42,630 bases of DNA, taken from the IMG/VR virus record IMGVR_UViG_3300020201_000042, positions 1 to 42,630 of that record; one strand, written 5' to 3'. The notes beneath the pieces are model-generated. The model was not told the origin of the DNA. It ran no database searches and saw only the letters and a program-made list of their open reading frames with translations. A program made the translations under genes and the position numbers. Below are positions 16,043-23,601 of this stretch, piece by piece. The first letter of the stretch is position 1; the number at the start of each line of letters is the position of its first letter. Source of the DNA: a virus.

Positions 16043-16106
16043 ATTATTAAAAAAATAATCAACCGTACTACTAATAAGTATATATTTTTTTGAATTATGT
16101 AAGCAA

Positions 16107-16184
16107 CGGCCTTAAGGCCGCAAGATGTAAGACCGAATCAGTTTGGTAGATCCGATTGATTCGCGAAGCTGCCAACGTAGCTTC
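16107..16184 (+). promoter_or_regulatory. Structured 5' leader with three hairpins
   Basis: The 156-base gap 16043-16198 contains an AT-rich stretch (about 16075-16098, possible promoter) and then three hairpins in a row. A perfect 14-bp palindrome CGGCCTTAAGGCCG lies at 16107-16120. A stem CGAATCA/TGATTCG with further inner pairs lies at 16134-16163. GAAGCT/AGCTTC lies at 16165-16184. The ribosome-binding site AAAAGGAAA follows at once, before ATG 16199. No T-run follows any hairpin, so they are not terminators. They could stabilise the mRNA or control translation of an abundant protein. Confidence 0.6.
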
Positions 16185-16198
16185 AAAAGGAAATCAAA

Positions 16199-16876
16199 AT
16201 GTTAAAAGTTCTTCAATCAGATATTCATCCACTTGGCCAGTTTGACGGTCTTGATTCACAGGTTACTGCGATGAAGGGTGGCGAAGTCGTCACGCTCGTT
16301 GGCGTTGCTTTGGATCAGGCAACTGACAAACACGCTTCGGACATTGATGACGGTTACGCCGGTACGACCACGCAGCGTCGTCCCGCCGTAACATCAACAC
16401 TCGGCACGGGCGCAGCGGGTCCGTATTGGCTCTCTGACGAAGGTACGACTGGTTACGGTACCCTTTTCGGTAGCGTAGTCGGTGGCACGGCCGGTACGGT
16501 TGTGACGGGTGGCGCGCAGCTTGGTCCGCACACGGCAACGGGTTCTGGCAAGGTTACTTGTTGGAATCGTGCGGGCCTTTATGGAGTTACGCTGGATGCA
16601 TGCGATACCACGGCATCCACGGGTCTCCAGCCCACCAACTCAACCCTTACGGTTGCGGCTGCACTGTATGTCTCGCCAGCGGGTCTTCTGACTCCAAACT
16701 CAGGCGCCGGTACTGCAAACGGTGGTGCGATCATGGCACGGTTCGTTGAATTCACGACTGACGGGTCTCTCGTCACGACTCCGAATTACCTCGCTTCGGC
16801 GCTTAATTCACCGTCAGGCTCACTCGGTGAGCAGCTGCGATTCACCATGGCCGTGTTCCACTGGCTCGGCAAGTAA
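16199..16876 (+). CDS. Probable abundant capsid decoration protein
   Basis: 225 residues, rich in Gly, Thr, Ala and Ser, beta-type, no charged helices. GGEVVTLVGVALDQATDK followed by DIDDGYAG resembles the barrel of small phage head-decoration proteins. The C-terminal half is paralogous to the 10006 protein. GC-rich, uniform codon use, an excellent AAGGAAA site, a structured leader and its own strong terminator indicate high expression. It lies directly before the major capsid gene, the usual place for decoration or head-stabilising proteins. The exact family is not certain; a tail-tube role is less likely given the location. Confidence 0.65.
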   Translation: MLKVLQSDIHPLGQFDGLDSQVTAMKGGEVVTLVGVALDQATDKHASDIDDGYAGTTTQRRPAVTSTLGTGAAGPYWLSDEGTTGYGTLFGSVVGGTAGTVVTGGAQLGPHTATGSGKVTCWNRAGLYGVTLDACDTTASTGLQPTNSTLTVAAALYVSPAGLLTPNSGAGTANGGAIMARFVEFTTDGSLVTTPNYLASALNSPSGSLGEQLRFTMAVFHWLGK

Positions 16877-16882
16877 TAACGA

Positions 16883-16920
16883 ATGACTGATTGATCAGAT
16901 CAGTCTAATCAATCAGTCAT
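16883..16920 (+). other. Perfect 12-bp inverted repeat after decoration gene
   Basis: ATGACTGATTGA pairs with TCAATCAGTCAT around a 14-nt spacer. It has no T-run of its own but sits just before the terminator at 16928. It may protect the 3' end of the mRNA or be a protein-binding site. Confidence 0.75.
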
Positions 16921-16927
16921 CAACATG

Positions 16928-16964
16928 ACCCTCGGCTGGGAAATCCAGTCGGGGGTTTTGTTTT
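16928..16964 (+). terminator. Rho-independent terminator
   Basis: ACCCTCGGCTGG pairs with CCAGTCGGGGGT (G-U pairs allowed) and is followed by TTTTGTTTTG. It separates the decoration gene from the capsid gene. The rest of the gap (16965-17094) is an AT-rich stretch, possibly a promoter, and a leader with AAAAAGGAAACG before ATG 17095. Confidence 0.85.
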
Positions 16965-17094
16965 GTCCGGACTGTTATTATATTTTTTTTAAATTTTATT
17001 TAAATTATGGGCATACCTTTTTATTAAATGTGAAGGTGGCATTTCTGCCTTTACTGCTGGGAAACTGGCAAACCATTCAACAAAAAGGAAACGA

Positions 17095-17310
17095 ATGTCT
17101 TTGTTTAACAACAAGGGTGAAATCAACGCGAGTTCACTCCGCGACGCACTATCGGTGGTCGCAAAGTACGCATCAGTACTGGAAGAAAATCAGCCATCAA
17201 ACACGTCACTTGCCGGGTCCATGACGGACGAGGCCCGTGACATTTTGATTTCACGAGCCATTTTGACGCAGGACGGTAAAATCGCCCTCGCGCAGTCAAT
17301 GGCAAACCCT
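17095..17310 (+). CDS. Major capsid protein, exon 1
   Basis: 72 codons from ATG 17095 (site AAGGAAA). The sequence ends LAQSMANP at 17310, and the next triplet is a TAA that belongs to the intron. Joined to exon 2 at 18511 it reads ...SMANP-ITNLIRRNLDYHG... in phase, giving a 338-residue protein. This N-terminal arm precedes the conserved core. Without splicing only a 72-residue fragment would be made. GC-rich codon use matches exon 2 and differs clearly from the AT-rich endonuclease gene in between. Exon 1 ends in T, and CCC-T-T can pair with AGGGG at 17319-17323, as expected for a group I 5' splice site. Confidence 0.8.
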
Positions 17311-18510
17311 TAATGGATAGGGGCTCCCGTAAGTAATTATGGGATGTGAATTTGGCCATATGCTGGAAACTCTAAAAGCCATCTCACTATAACACTCTAA
17401 AGGCTACGCATCGCAGCTAGTCTATCCGGAAACGGAATCGTTATAGTAACAGAAGATGGATGATATAGACAATCAGCAGGAAAGACTGGCAAGTGACAAA
17501 CGAAGAAATTAAAATTCTTTATGAGACTGGATTAACAGTTAGAGAAATTGCTGAACGACTTGATAAAAGTTACGAAACAGTAAGAAAAATTCTCAAAGCT
17601 GCTAAAGTAAAATGGACAAGAAATTATATTTCGGACCTGACACCTGATCAGGTAAATGATATTATTAATAAATTTGATAATGGCGAAACAATAAAATCAT
17701 TGTCCAAATGGTATGAAATATCCGGACCCTCTCTATCAAAATTACTAAAAGCTCACAACAGAGTAGTAATTTCGAATCTTCGTAAATATGATATTTTACG
17801 ACAAGTACCACTTAACTCAGTTCAAAAGCAACTGATTGTAGGAGGAATGCTTGGAGACGGTTGTCTTTATAAAGATTCAACTAAAGGTAACTTTAAATTT
17901 TCGTTTGGTCACTGTGAAGCGCAAGAACAATATTTTCATTGGAAGGTTGCAATGCTGGATCCGTTTATTAATACTTTTAATAAAAGTGTTAATAAAACCA
18001 GAAATTCAACTATGTTTCAAACTACCACGATTTGCCATCAAGATTTGAATTTTTTTGGCAAAATGTTTTATGATGAAAATAGAGTTAAACATGTTCCTAA
18101 AAATTTAGATATGTACCTAACACCCTTATCACTAGCAGTATGGGTACAGGATGACGGTAATCTAAATGCAAAAGTAAACATGAGAATCGCTTCAATGGGT
18201 TTTACAGAATCAGAAAATTATCTACTTAGAGATTATTTAAAATCATGTTTTGATTTAAATTCTAAAGTGATGATTTTTAATTACAAAGGTAAAAAATATT
18301 ATCAAATAACTTTAAATAAAGAAAATACACAAAAGTTATCTGATATTATCAGGCCGCATGTAATTGATTCTATGAAATATAAACTCATGCCAGAATCCTC
18401 AACGAGTAGATGCCAAACGCCGATAGATTGATTATTCAATCATTGGATGATGATGTATTCTGAACTTTACTGAGAAGTAAAGAAGCGCCGAACGGGTAAC
18501 CCAAAGCGCG
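17311..18510 (+). ncRNA. Group I intron in the major capsid gene
   Basis: About 1200 bases separate two halves of one protein frame. P1: C307-C308-C309 pair with G323-G322-G321, U310 wobbles with G320 and U311 pairs with A319, so the splice follows U17310. The core shows the usual pattern: GCTG (17362-65) with CAGC (17414-17), AGCC (17377-80) with GGCT (17402-05) in a CTAAAAGCC...CTAAAGGCT context, and P7 GTCTAT (17420-25) with ATAGAC (17465-70) preceded by GAAGATGG. A P9-like hairpin CTTTACT-GAGA-AGTAAAG lies at 18465-18482. The 3' end is placed after G18510 because it keeps phase and ends in G. The 3' site is less certain than the 5' site. Confidence 0.85.
17493..18431 (+). CDS. LAGLIDADG homing endonuclease, intron-encoded
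   Basis: 312 residues, GTG start with AGGAAAG (17478-17484). Residues 1-90 carry two helix-turn-helix segments (LTVREIAERLDKSYETVRK and a second near 63-86). Two LAGLIDADG motifs follow: LIVGGMLGDG at 114-123 (Asp122) and LAVWVQDDG at 214-222, the pattern of a single-chain two-motif enzyme. Such enzymes cut intronless alleles at the insertion site and drive spread of the intron. The ORF is AT-rich, unlike the flanking exons, as expected for a mobile gene. It lies downstream of the P7 strands, so probably in the P9 region. Its last codons (ESSTSRCQTP) overlap intron RNA sequence that resembles a core R-type element. Confidence 0.9.
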   Translation: MTNEEIKILYETGLTVREIAERLDKSYETVRKILKAAKVKWTRNYISDLTPDQVNDIINKFDNGETIKSLSKWYEISGPSLSKLLKAHNRVVISNLRKYDILRQVPLNSVQKQLIVGGMLGDGCLYKDSTKGNFKFSFGHCEAQEQYFHWKVAMLDPFINTFNKSVNKTRNSTMFQTTTICHQDLNFFGKMFYDENRVKHVPKNLDMYLTPLSLAVWVQDDGNLNAKVNMRIASMGFTESENYLLRDYLKSCFDLNSKVMIFNYKGKKYYQITLNKENTQKLSDIIRPHVIDSMKYKLMPESSTSRCQTPID

Positions 18511-19311
18511 ATAACAAATTTGATCCGAAGAAATTTAGATTACCACGGGGTGGCACGTAGAGCCCTTGTTGTAGACATGTTGCCGCAGGGCGCTCTACCG
18601 ACGTATGACCGTGATATTGATGTCGCGGCGGTAGTTGTTTCGAGCAACGGTTCAGCGCCGGAGAGCCGTGTATTCGGTGATCGCGTTGTTGTTCCGGAAT
18701 TCGAAATCGTATCCAACCCCACGGTTCGTATTGCGGAAGTCCGGCGTCGTCGGTTCAACGTGATTGATCGTGCGGTTCAGAAGGCACGTCAGGAAATCAT
18801 GGCTCAGGAAGACGCGAACGTCTTCGCAGCGCTTGATTCAGCCGCTTCGGTGGAAAACACCGTTCAGGACGTTACGGACGCGGGTCTTCTCAAACGCGAC
18901 CTCCTTGAGCTGAAAGTTCAGGTTGATCGTTGGGACCTCGTAACGACCAAGTACTTCATGAACATCAATGAATTTACCGATATCCTCAAGTGGGGTTCGG
19001 GTGGTGGTCAGGGCGTTGGTGGTGGCGAGCTTGATCCAGTTTCGCAGCGTGAAGTTCTCCAGACGGGGCTTTATGCTCACATCTGGGGCGCGGATATCAT
19101 CGTAAGCAAGATCGTTCCCCCGGGAACGGTGTTTGCGTGCGCGGATCCGGAATTCGTCGGAGTCATGCCGGTTCGGCAGGACATTGAAGTTCTTCCGGCA
19201 GACGAGCCCAAGCGCCTGTCGCTTGGCTGGGTTGTGTCGGAAATCGTCGGTTGCGGCATCCTGAATGCCCGCGGCGTTTCTGCTGGTCGTAAGTCAGTAC
19301 TGGCTGGCTGA
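18511..19311 (+). CDS. Major capsid protein, exon 2
   Basis: 266 codons plus stop after the splice, including ITN before the in-frame TTG at 18520, which is not a real start because the upstream frame is needed. The sequence is typical of a phage capsid protein of HK97 type: FEIVSNPTVRIAEVRRRRF, DRAVQKARQEIMAQEDANVF, a glycine loop GSGGGQGVGGGELDPVSQRE, and a late beta region GADIIVSKIVPPGTVFACAD ending in RLSLGWVVSEIVGCGILNAR. The family assignment comes from overall pattern, position after the protease and decoration genes, and strong codon bias, not from an exact match. Twin hairpins follow. Confidence 0.8.
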   Translation: MTNLIRRNLDYHGVARRALVVDMLPQGALPTYDRDIDVAAVVVSSNGSAPESRVFGDRVVVPEFEIVSNPTVRIAEVRRRRFNVIDRAVQKARQEIMAQEDANVFAALDSAASVENTVQDVTDAGLLKRDLLELKVQVDRWDLVTTKYFMNINEFTDILKWGSGGGQGVGGGELDPVSQREVLQTGLYAHIWGADIIVSKIVPPGTVFACADPEFVGVMPVRQDIEVLPADEPKRLSLGWVVSEIVGCGILNARGVSAGRKSVLAG

Positions 19312-19322
19312 TAACTGATATG

Positions 19323-19345
19323 AAGGGATGGCCTGACCATCCTTT
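19323..19345 (+). terminator. Hairpin after capsid gene (first of two)
   Basis: AAGGGATGG pairs with CCATCCTTT around CCTGA. It is followed by TCTCTAATT, not a clean T-run, so it is a weak terminator or 3' stabiliser. Confidence 0.6.
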
Positions 19346-19352
19346 CTCTAAT

Positions 19353-19388
19353 TAAGGCTCGGGAGGTAACTTCCGGGCCTTAGTTATT
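19353..19388 (+). terminator. Hairpin terminator after capsid gene
   Basis: TAAGGCTCGGGA pairs with TTCCGGGCCTTA around GGTAAC, followed by GTTATTTG. The stem is strong and the T-tract is imperfect. Confidence 0.7.
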
Positions 19389-19409
19389 TGAATAATACAA
19401 CATATAAGT

Positions 19410-20153
19410 GTGCAGGGTCTCGCCTTTCAACGGGGCGTAAGAAAAATCTGGAATAAACTTCTCACGAAGTTCCTTCCCTGTCTAATACTCTGCGCTATCG
19501 TAGTTTTTTCTTTATCTTGCGAAGGAAGTAGAAAAGCTAAAATACCAATCATCCGGGCAGCTCCGGTCCAGCCCGTTACGTGGCCCGTTAGTAACGATAC
19601 AGTATTCAACGCAACAATATATGTTGATTACCGATTTGAATCTGTAGAATTACTTGAATTACAAAAAGCAGTTCAGGAATGGGAGCGAGTCACGGTAAAT
19701 ACAGTTCAGTTCAATCTGATCTGGTCCTATTCGCATGTCGGTTCATCTGAATTTGCACCGGATCGAAACATTATACAGGTGGTACAGGATACAGACCCAA
19801 TCATTACTGACCTGGATACTTTGACACTTACAATCTATAAACAAAAACTAAATGTTTTAGGATTCGCGAAAAGAGATGAATCTTGGAAAAATTTTAGAAT
19901 TGGACTGGTTCAGAGTAGGATGTCCAACACTAAACAGTTCAGGTCAGTAGCTTTGCATGAGCTTGGACATATATTAGGATTGGTACATCGTGATGGCAAT
20001 AGATCTGTAATGAATTCTATAAATTCAGGACTTAATTGTATAACTAGGTTTGATATGGAACAGTTTTGTGAAAAATTTAATTGCAAGGTAGATACGTTTC
20101 CATATTGTACGGAACAACCCATTTCTAGACATATAGACACCAGTCGTGATTAA
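19410..20153 (+). CDS. Secreted metzincin-type zinc metallopeptidase
   Basis: 247 residues. HELGHILGLVH (His183, Glu184, His187, His193) is the full HExxHxxGxxH zinc site, followed by RSVMNS with Met201 as Met-turn, the metzincin (matrixin-like) pattern. The N-terminus has basic residues, then a hydrophobic stretch FLPCLILCAIVVFSLSC ending at Cys37. This could be a lipoprotein signal, but the residues before Cys fit the classic lipobox only loosely. The start is GTG 19410 without a good ribosome-binding site; no better start precedes the signal. It is the first gene after the capsid terminators and overlaps the next by 8 nt. An exported peptidase among virion genes is unusual. It may act at the host envelope or on virion proteins. 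Confidence 0.8.
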   Translation: MQGLAFQRGVRKIWNKLLTKFLPCLILCAIVVFSLSCEGSRKAKIPIIRAAPVQPVTWPVSNDTVFNATIYVDYRFESVELLELQKAVQEWERVTVNTVQFNLIWSYSHVGSSEFAPDRNIIQVVQDTDPIITDLDTLTLTIYKQKLNVLGFAKRDESWKNFRIGLVQSRMSNTKQFRSVALHELGHILGLVHRDGNRSVMNSINSGLNCITRFDMEQFCEKFNCKVDTFPYCTEQPISRHIDTSRD

Positions 20154-20982
20154 ATTATACGCATATACTTATGAAATACTAAACGCCCTGAATCGTGATG
20201 ATCAGACTCGTGACGCCGCTCGTTCTTTGCGAATCAATCATATAAAGAATGCAGTGTCATCCAAAGGTGAAATCATAAAGGTTGCTTTCGACACAAGAAG
20301 ATTTGATCAAGAAACACAAATAAATCCTCGTCGTAATCTACAAAATTATCATCGGTCAGAACCATTCATTGATAAAGATTCATCTGATAAGATCAAAACA
20401 TTTTTCAAATTAAAATCAGTCGTGGATGCGATAAAAGAAGATTTTAATGGAGACCCGGATTGGCTGGATAGTTATTGTAGAATTTTATCCGCGACACTCA
20501 ACAGTACACTCAGGATAGAACAAAAAGATTTTGATTTCTTTAAACCACAATTAAATTATCTTGAAGAATTACTTTATCTTCGTTATCGTTTACGACCGGA
20601 AGATATTGAAAAATTAGACCAGAAAGAACTTAGACAATTAATTATTGATCGAGATGAGCGTTTGCTGCATAAAACAATTTATGCAAATTATAATCTTGGC
20701 GGGATCAGTAAGAATAGTGCGCCGGTTCAGAATAATTTACAAAAATCATCTGATCCATTGATTGAGAAGCTTTTTGGTGATGTAAAGGCTAGTAAAGAAA
20801 ACCCTGAAGTCCAGAGAAGCGTCACCATTACCATTCAGGATAAATTGGTCAGTCAAGGTGTTGAGCCGGATTTACAGGTAAAACGAGCTGATAATGTTTC
20901 GCAAGTTTCAGATGAGGATATGACGAATCAAATTGTTGATGGATTTTTTGCAAAGCCAGAGTTAGAAATCACAATTCCATAA
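20146..20982 (+). CDS. Structural-region protein, unknown function
   Basis: 278 residues. GTG start at 20146, inside the end of the peptidase gene. Mainly helical; the middle (DWLDSYCRILSATLNSTLRI, then YLEELLYLRYRLRPEDIEKL) is a compact helical domain. The N-terminal 25 residues (YAYTYEILNALNRDDQT) are probably helical too. There is no catalytic motif. A position two genes after the capsid gene would suit a head-completion or connector protein, but I do not recognise it. Confidence 0.65.
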   Translation: MIKLYAYTYEILNALNRDDQTRDAARSLRINHIKNAVSSKGEIIKVAFDTRRFDQETQINPRRNLQNYHRSEPFIDKDSSDKIKTFFKLKSVVDAIKEDFNGDPDWLDSYCRILSATLNSTLRIEQKDFDFFKPQLNYLEELLYLRYRLRPEDIEKLDQKELRQLIIDRDERLLHKTIYANYNLGGISKNSAPVQNNLQKSSDPLIEKLFGDVKASKENPEVQRSVTITIQDKLVSQGVEPDLQVKRADNVSQVSDEDMTNQIVDGFFAKPELEITIP

Positions 20983-20998
20983 TCAGGAGACAATAGCC

Positions 20999-21643
20999 AT
21001 GTCTGGAATGAATGATTTTGCTCCGTTTCAAAAGAAACGTCAATGTTTTACCGTACGTAATATTTCAGATCCAAAGAAAACAGTAAGAATATTTCATTAT
21101 CCTATAACGTATGGATACGAGAGAGATCTCCTTGATATTCCGGGCGTAGCCGAGGCTGATATCAGATCTTCCTTACTAAAAGGCGAGATTATGGTTAAGT
21201 TGTTTGCAAAAGAGATTATCGTGACGTGCAGTGATATTGATCTTCTGCAATTTAATGATGAACAGAAGCAGTTTTTGAAAGATTCTGGAATAATTAAAGG
21301 AACGGAAATTGGTATTGATCAGATCGTGCCCGGGACCATTACCGGAGGTGGAGGAACCCCCGTGACATTGGATTATGTATTCAGACAGGGTGTTCAGTTG
21401 ATCGGTGTAACGAATGCTGCAAACAGAATATTCACCACACCTGATAGATTTATTAACGGAATGTATAGCGGAAATCTTTTCCGAATTCAAGTCCGACATA
21501 ACGGTAGAACATTAAAACAGGATTCCGAATATATCGTACAGGAATCAGCTGGACCCGGAACAGGGTACGATACGGTCATCATTACAAGCTTCAGTCCAGC
21601 TGCGAGAAGCCAGTTAATGTGCGATTATGTTGTACAGAACTAA
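20999..21643 (+). CDS. Structural-region protein, unknown function
   Basis: 214 residues, ATG 20999 with AGGAGA upstream. The N-terminal 100 residues (QCFTVRNISDPKKTVRIFHY ...) describe a beta-type domain that handles an attribute list of the kind seen in phage proteins (DIRSSLLKGEIMVKL, EIIVTCSDIDLLQFN). After a Gly linker (ITGGGGTPVTL) a second beta domain follows (VQLIGVTNAANRIFTTPDRF and later VRHNGRTLKQDSEYIV). The first domain shares the FxVxNIS-D and LCDLNL-like logic of the minus-strand 36011 gene (FFVTNISDRNVSLCDLNL). No enzyme motif. It is likely a virion protein. Confidence 0.65.
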   Translation: MSGMNDFAPFQKKRQCFTVRNISDPKKTVRIFHYPITYGYERDLLDIPGVAEADIRSSLLKGEIMVKLFAKEIIVTCSDIDLLQFNDEQKQFLKDSGIIKGTEIGIDQIVPGTITGGGGTPVTLDYVFRQGVQLIGVTNAANRIFTTPDRFINGMYSGNLFRIQVRHNGRTLKQDSEYIVQESAGPGTGYDTVIITSFSPAARSQLMCDYVVQN

Positions 21644-21768
21644 TTATTATAAGTGGTTAAATTTTTATTATATATCAATGACAACTTTTATAGTTATAAT
21701 TTAACATAAATTTACAATAAGTGCGTGAGTGAGTTAGTATTTTAGTCCTTTATTAAACGGAAACAAAA
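21644..21768 (+). promoter_or_regulatory. AT-rich intergenic leader, possible promoter
   Basis: 125 bases with no ORF, very AT-rich, containing TATATATC and TAGTTATAATTTAA segments. The neighbouring starts are well separated, so a promoter for the 21769 gene is likely here. No -35/-10 pair with standard spacing is convincing, so a phage-specific promoter is equally possible. Confidence 0.4.
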
Positions 21769-23265
21769 ATGGCAACAACCCTTGATAATCTTTTGGACCA
21801 GGTTCTAGATATAGCTGGTTCTTTTACACAAACTCCAACCATGACCCTTGCGGAGGAGCCGCTTTTTTATGGCGCTCCTCTTTCTGGACAAACCGGAGCC
21901 GTTGCGAACATTACGGTATTCAGCGCTGGAGAATCGACACTTACCGGATTGACCGGTATGACTGCCTCATCACGAGGAAGATTCTTGACAGTTTCCGGAG
22001 CCGCATCAGGAGGTAACAACGGTACATTTGAAATAAGTGAATTTATTTCTGCCACCTCTGTAAAAGTTGGTAATGCGTCAGGTGTAGCTCCGGATGCAAA
22101 CAACGGTGCTATCACGTGGACCGAACGTGGCCCGTATATGTTGGAAGATGATATCAACTACACCAGAACAGATCGTGCCGCTATTAAGGGTGTGGCATTT
22201 TCTGCGCCGATTCCGACGTATCAGCGTCCCACGGCAGTCGGTACGAACGTTCCGGCGAATCTTTCAAATATTGCAAACAAAACAACCGATGCCAAGGCAT
22301 TAACGATTACTCGTAAATTTGACGCCGTAACAACCGCCGTAACCAATACATTCATTACTCTTTCCGATACTGGTAATCTTAAACACGCCACTTCTACCGA
22401 TAGAACGGGTGTACCGATTCAAGACGGAGCGGATGCCGGTGCATTTGAATCCAGCTATGTTGAGATTATCAATCCGCTCACCGAGGCAGCGTTGGAAGTT
22501 CTGGCGGGTGGCGATGCCGGAAAACGTATTTATGGTAGAACGCGTGCAGGATCCTCGACATCTCCCAATACAGTTGAAGTTGAATTCCGTGCGGTTGCGA
22601 AAAATGCAGCACTTTCAACATCCGTCGCGTACACATGGGAAGCGGCTCAGCCAACAACCGTTGATATGTATTACGGTTACCGTGAGCGTCTTGACCTAAT
22701 GACTGATACGGCGCTCCGTACGACTCTTGTTAATGGTATCATCGGTGATGCCGATACAACTCAAGATATTAATGATATCCGTACGACCATTGGTATCGGA
22801 GATAACGTTACGAGTCTTGCTGGTCTCCTTACCAATACAACTAACTTTTTCGTGTTTAGCAATCTTCCTGACGGAACCCCGTCAGTTGTCGAAGCTCTAA
22901 ATACGCTAAATACTCAAATCGGAGATCGTGTTTATACAGGCGGTATCCTTACGAGCGGTCAGACTCTTACGGCATCTCTTCAGGCTCTATCAAACAGTAT
23001 CGCCGCGTCTACTTTTGTCAGAACGATCGAGCGCCTGGCTGCGGATATCCCGGCCGGAACCGCACATACACTGCCGGGTGGTCAGTCCTATACTCTCGAC
23101 GGTACTAATAATGGTCAGAATTTAACTGTTTTCGTTAGAGGATTGCTTCAGGATCCAGGTCCGGTTCTGACTGGAAATGATTACGCCGAAACCAGCACGA
23201 CCAGCATTACGTTTTATCAAAAAGTTAAAAATAAAGACCATATCAATTATTACCTGTACGCGTAA
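21769..23265 (+). CDS. Beta-rich virion structural protein
   Basis: 498 residues, ATG 21769 with a weak GGAAAC site. Composition is rich in Thr, Ala, Gly, Asn and Ser, like tail or head-surface proteins. Residues about 45-125 form a beta domain (GAVANITVFSAGESTLTGL... SGGNNGTFEIS), and similar phrasing (FEISEFISATSVKVG) recurs in the 24085 protein (AAGTYTINSIINSTTIDV). The centre has the EFRAVAKNAALSTSVAYTWE segment, and the C-terminus (YAETSTTSITFYQKVKNKDH) looks like a jelly-roll end. Codon use is relatively GC-rich and a strong terminator follows, so expression may be high. Exact role unknown; a tail or fibre component is plausible. Confidence 0.65.
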   Translation: MATTLDNLLDQVLDIAGSFTQTPTMTLAEEPLFYGAPLSGQTGAVANITVFSAGESTLTGLTGMTASSRGRFLTVSGAASGGNNGTFEISEFISATSVKVGNASGVAPDANNGAITWTERGPYMLEDDINYTRTDRAAIKGVAFSAPIPTYQRPTAVGTNVPANLSNIANKTTDAKALTITRKFDAVTTAVTNTFITLSDTGNLKHATSTDRTGVPIQDGADAGAFESSYVEIINPLTEAALEVLAGGDAGKRIYGRTRAGSSTSPNTVEVEFRAVAKNAALSTSVAYTWEAAQPTTVDMYYGYRERLDLMTDTALRTTLVNGIIGDADTTQDINDIRTTIGIGDNVTSLAGLLTNTTNFFVFSNLPDGTPSVVEALNTLNTQIGDRVYTGGILTSGQTLTASLQALSNSIAASTFVRTIERLAADIPAGTAHTLPGGQSYTLDGTNNGQNLTVFVRGLLQDPGPVLTGNDYAETSTTSITFYQKVKNKDHINYYLYA

Positions 23266-23285
23266 TATATACCTGATCTAGACAG

Positions 23286-23339
23286 ATGGGTCGGAAGGGA
23301 TTGATTCAGAACAATCTTCTTCCGACCCATTATATTTTT
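23286..23339 (+). terminator. Strong hairpin terminator
   Basis: ATGGGTCGGAAG pairs perfectly with CTTCCGACCCAT, with an inner GATTG/CAATC pairing, followed by TATATTTTT. It ends the 21769 unit. Confidence 0.85.
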
Positions 23340-23350
23340 GGTATAGTAGT

Positions 23351-23593
23351 ATGCGGCCAACTGTTCCGGATTTAGTAATTTCCCAAACGGAAGAACCTCC
23401 GATGAACCATTGGTGTAGTTCTGGGCACACCGCGCCTGAATTTTTTCGACGTTTGGGTCCCGGAACCGAGCCCGAACCAACAAGATTTTACCATTTAAAA
23501 TCAAACGATATAGATACAGTGGTGTGTGAGCCATGTTTGATTATTGCGAATCATGTGGCTAAAATTAAAAGACAGCAATTGAAAAAATTATAA
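23351..23593 (+). CDS. Small putative zinc-binding protein
   Basis: 80 residues. Possible metal ligands are C22..H26 (HWCSSGHTAPEF) and the CEPC pair (VVCEPCLIIANHV) about 37 residues later, an incomplete zinc-ribbon pattern. The C-terminus is basic (KIKRQQLKKL). The ATG at 23351 lies just after the terminator and its ribosome-binding site is weak. The opposite-strand ORF over this stretch contains the terminator and is not credible. Function unknown. Confidence 0.55.
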   Translation: MRPTVPDLVISQTEEPPMNHWCSSGHTAPEFFRRLGPGTEPEPTRFYHLKSNDIDTVVCEPCLIIANHVAKIKRQQLKKL

Positions 23594-23601
23594 AGAGCCA
23601 T

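Noticed and set aside
16107-16184. Possible tRNA or terminator in the 16043-16198 gap
   Set aside because: No cloverleaf or CCA end fits, and no T-run follows any hairpin; it is better read as a structured leader.
16925-17224. ORF of 99 codons between decoration and capsid genes
   Set aside because: It spans the terminator and the leader of the capsid gene, overlaps capsid exon 1 in another frame and has a composition unlike the neighbours.
18520-19311. Independent capsid gene starting at TTG 18520
   Set aside because: No ribosome-binding site, and the start is preceded by intron sequence; it joins in phase with 17095-17310.
23250-23534. Minus-strand ORF across the 23286 hairpin
   Set aside because: It contains the terminator hairpin as coding sequence and is antisense to the better-supported small plus-strand gene.
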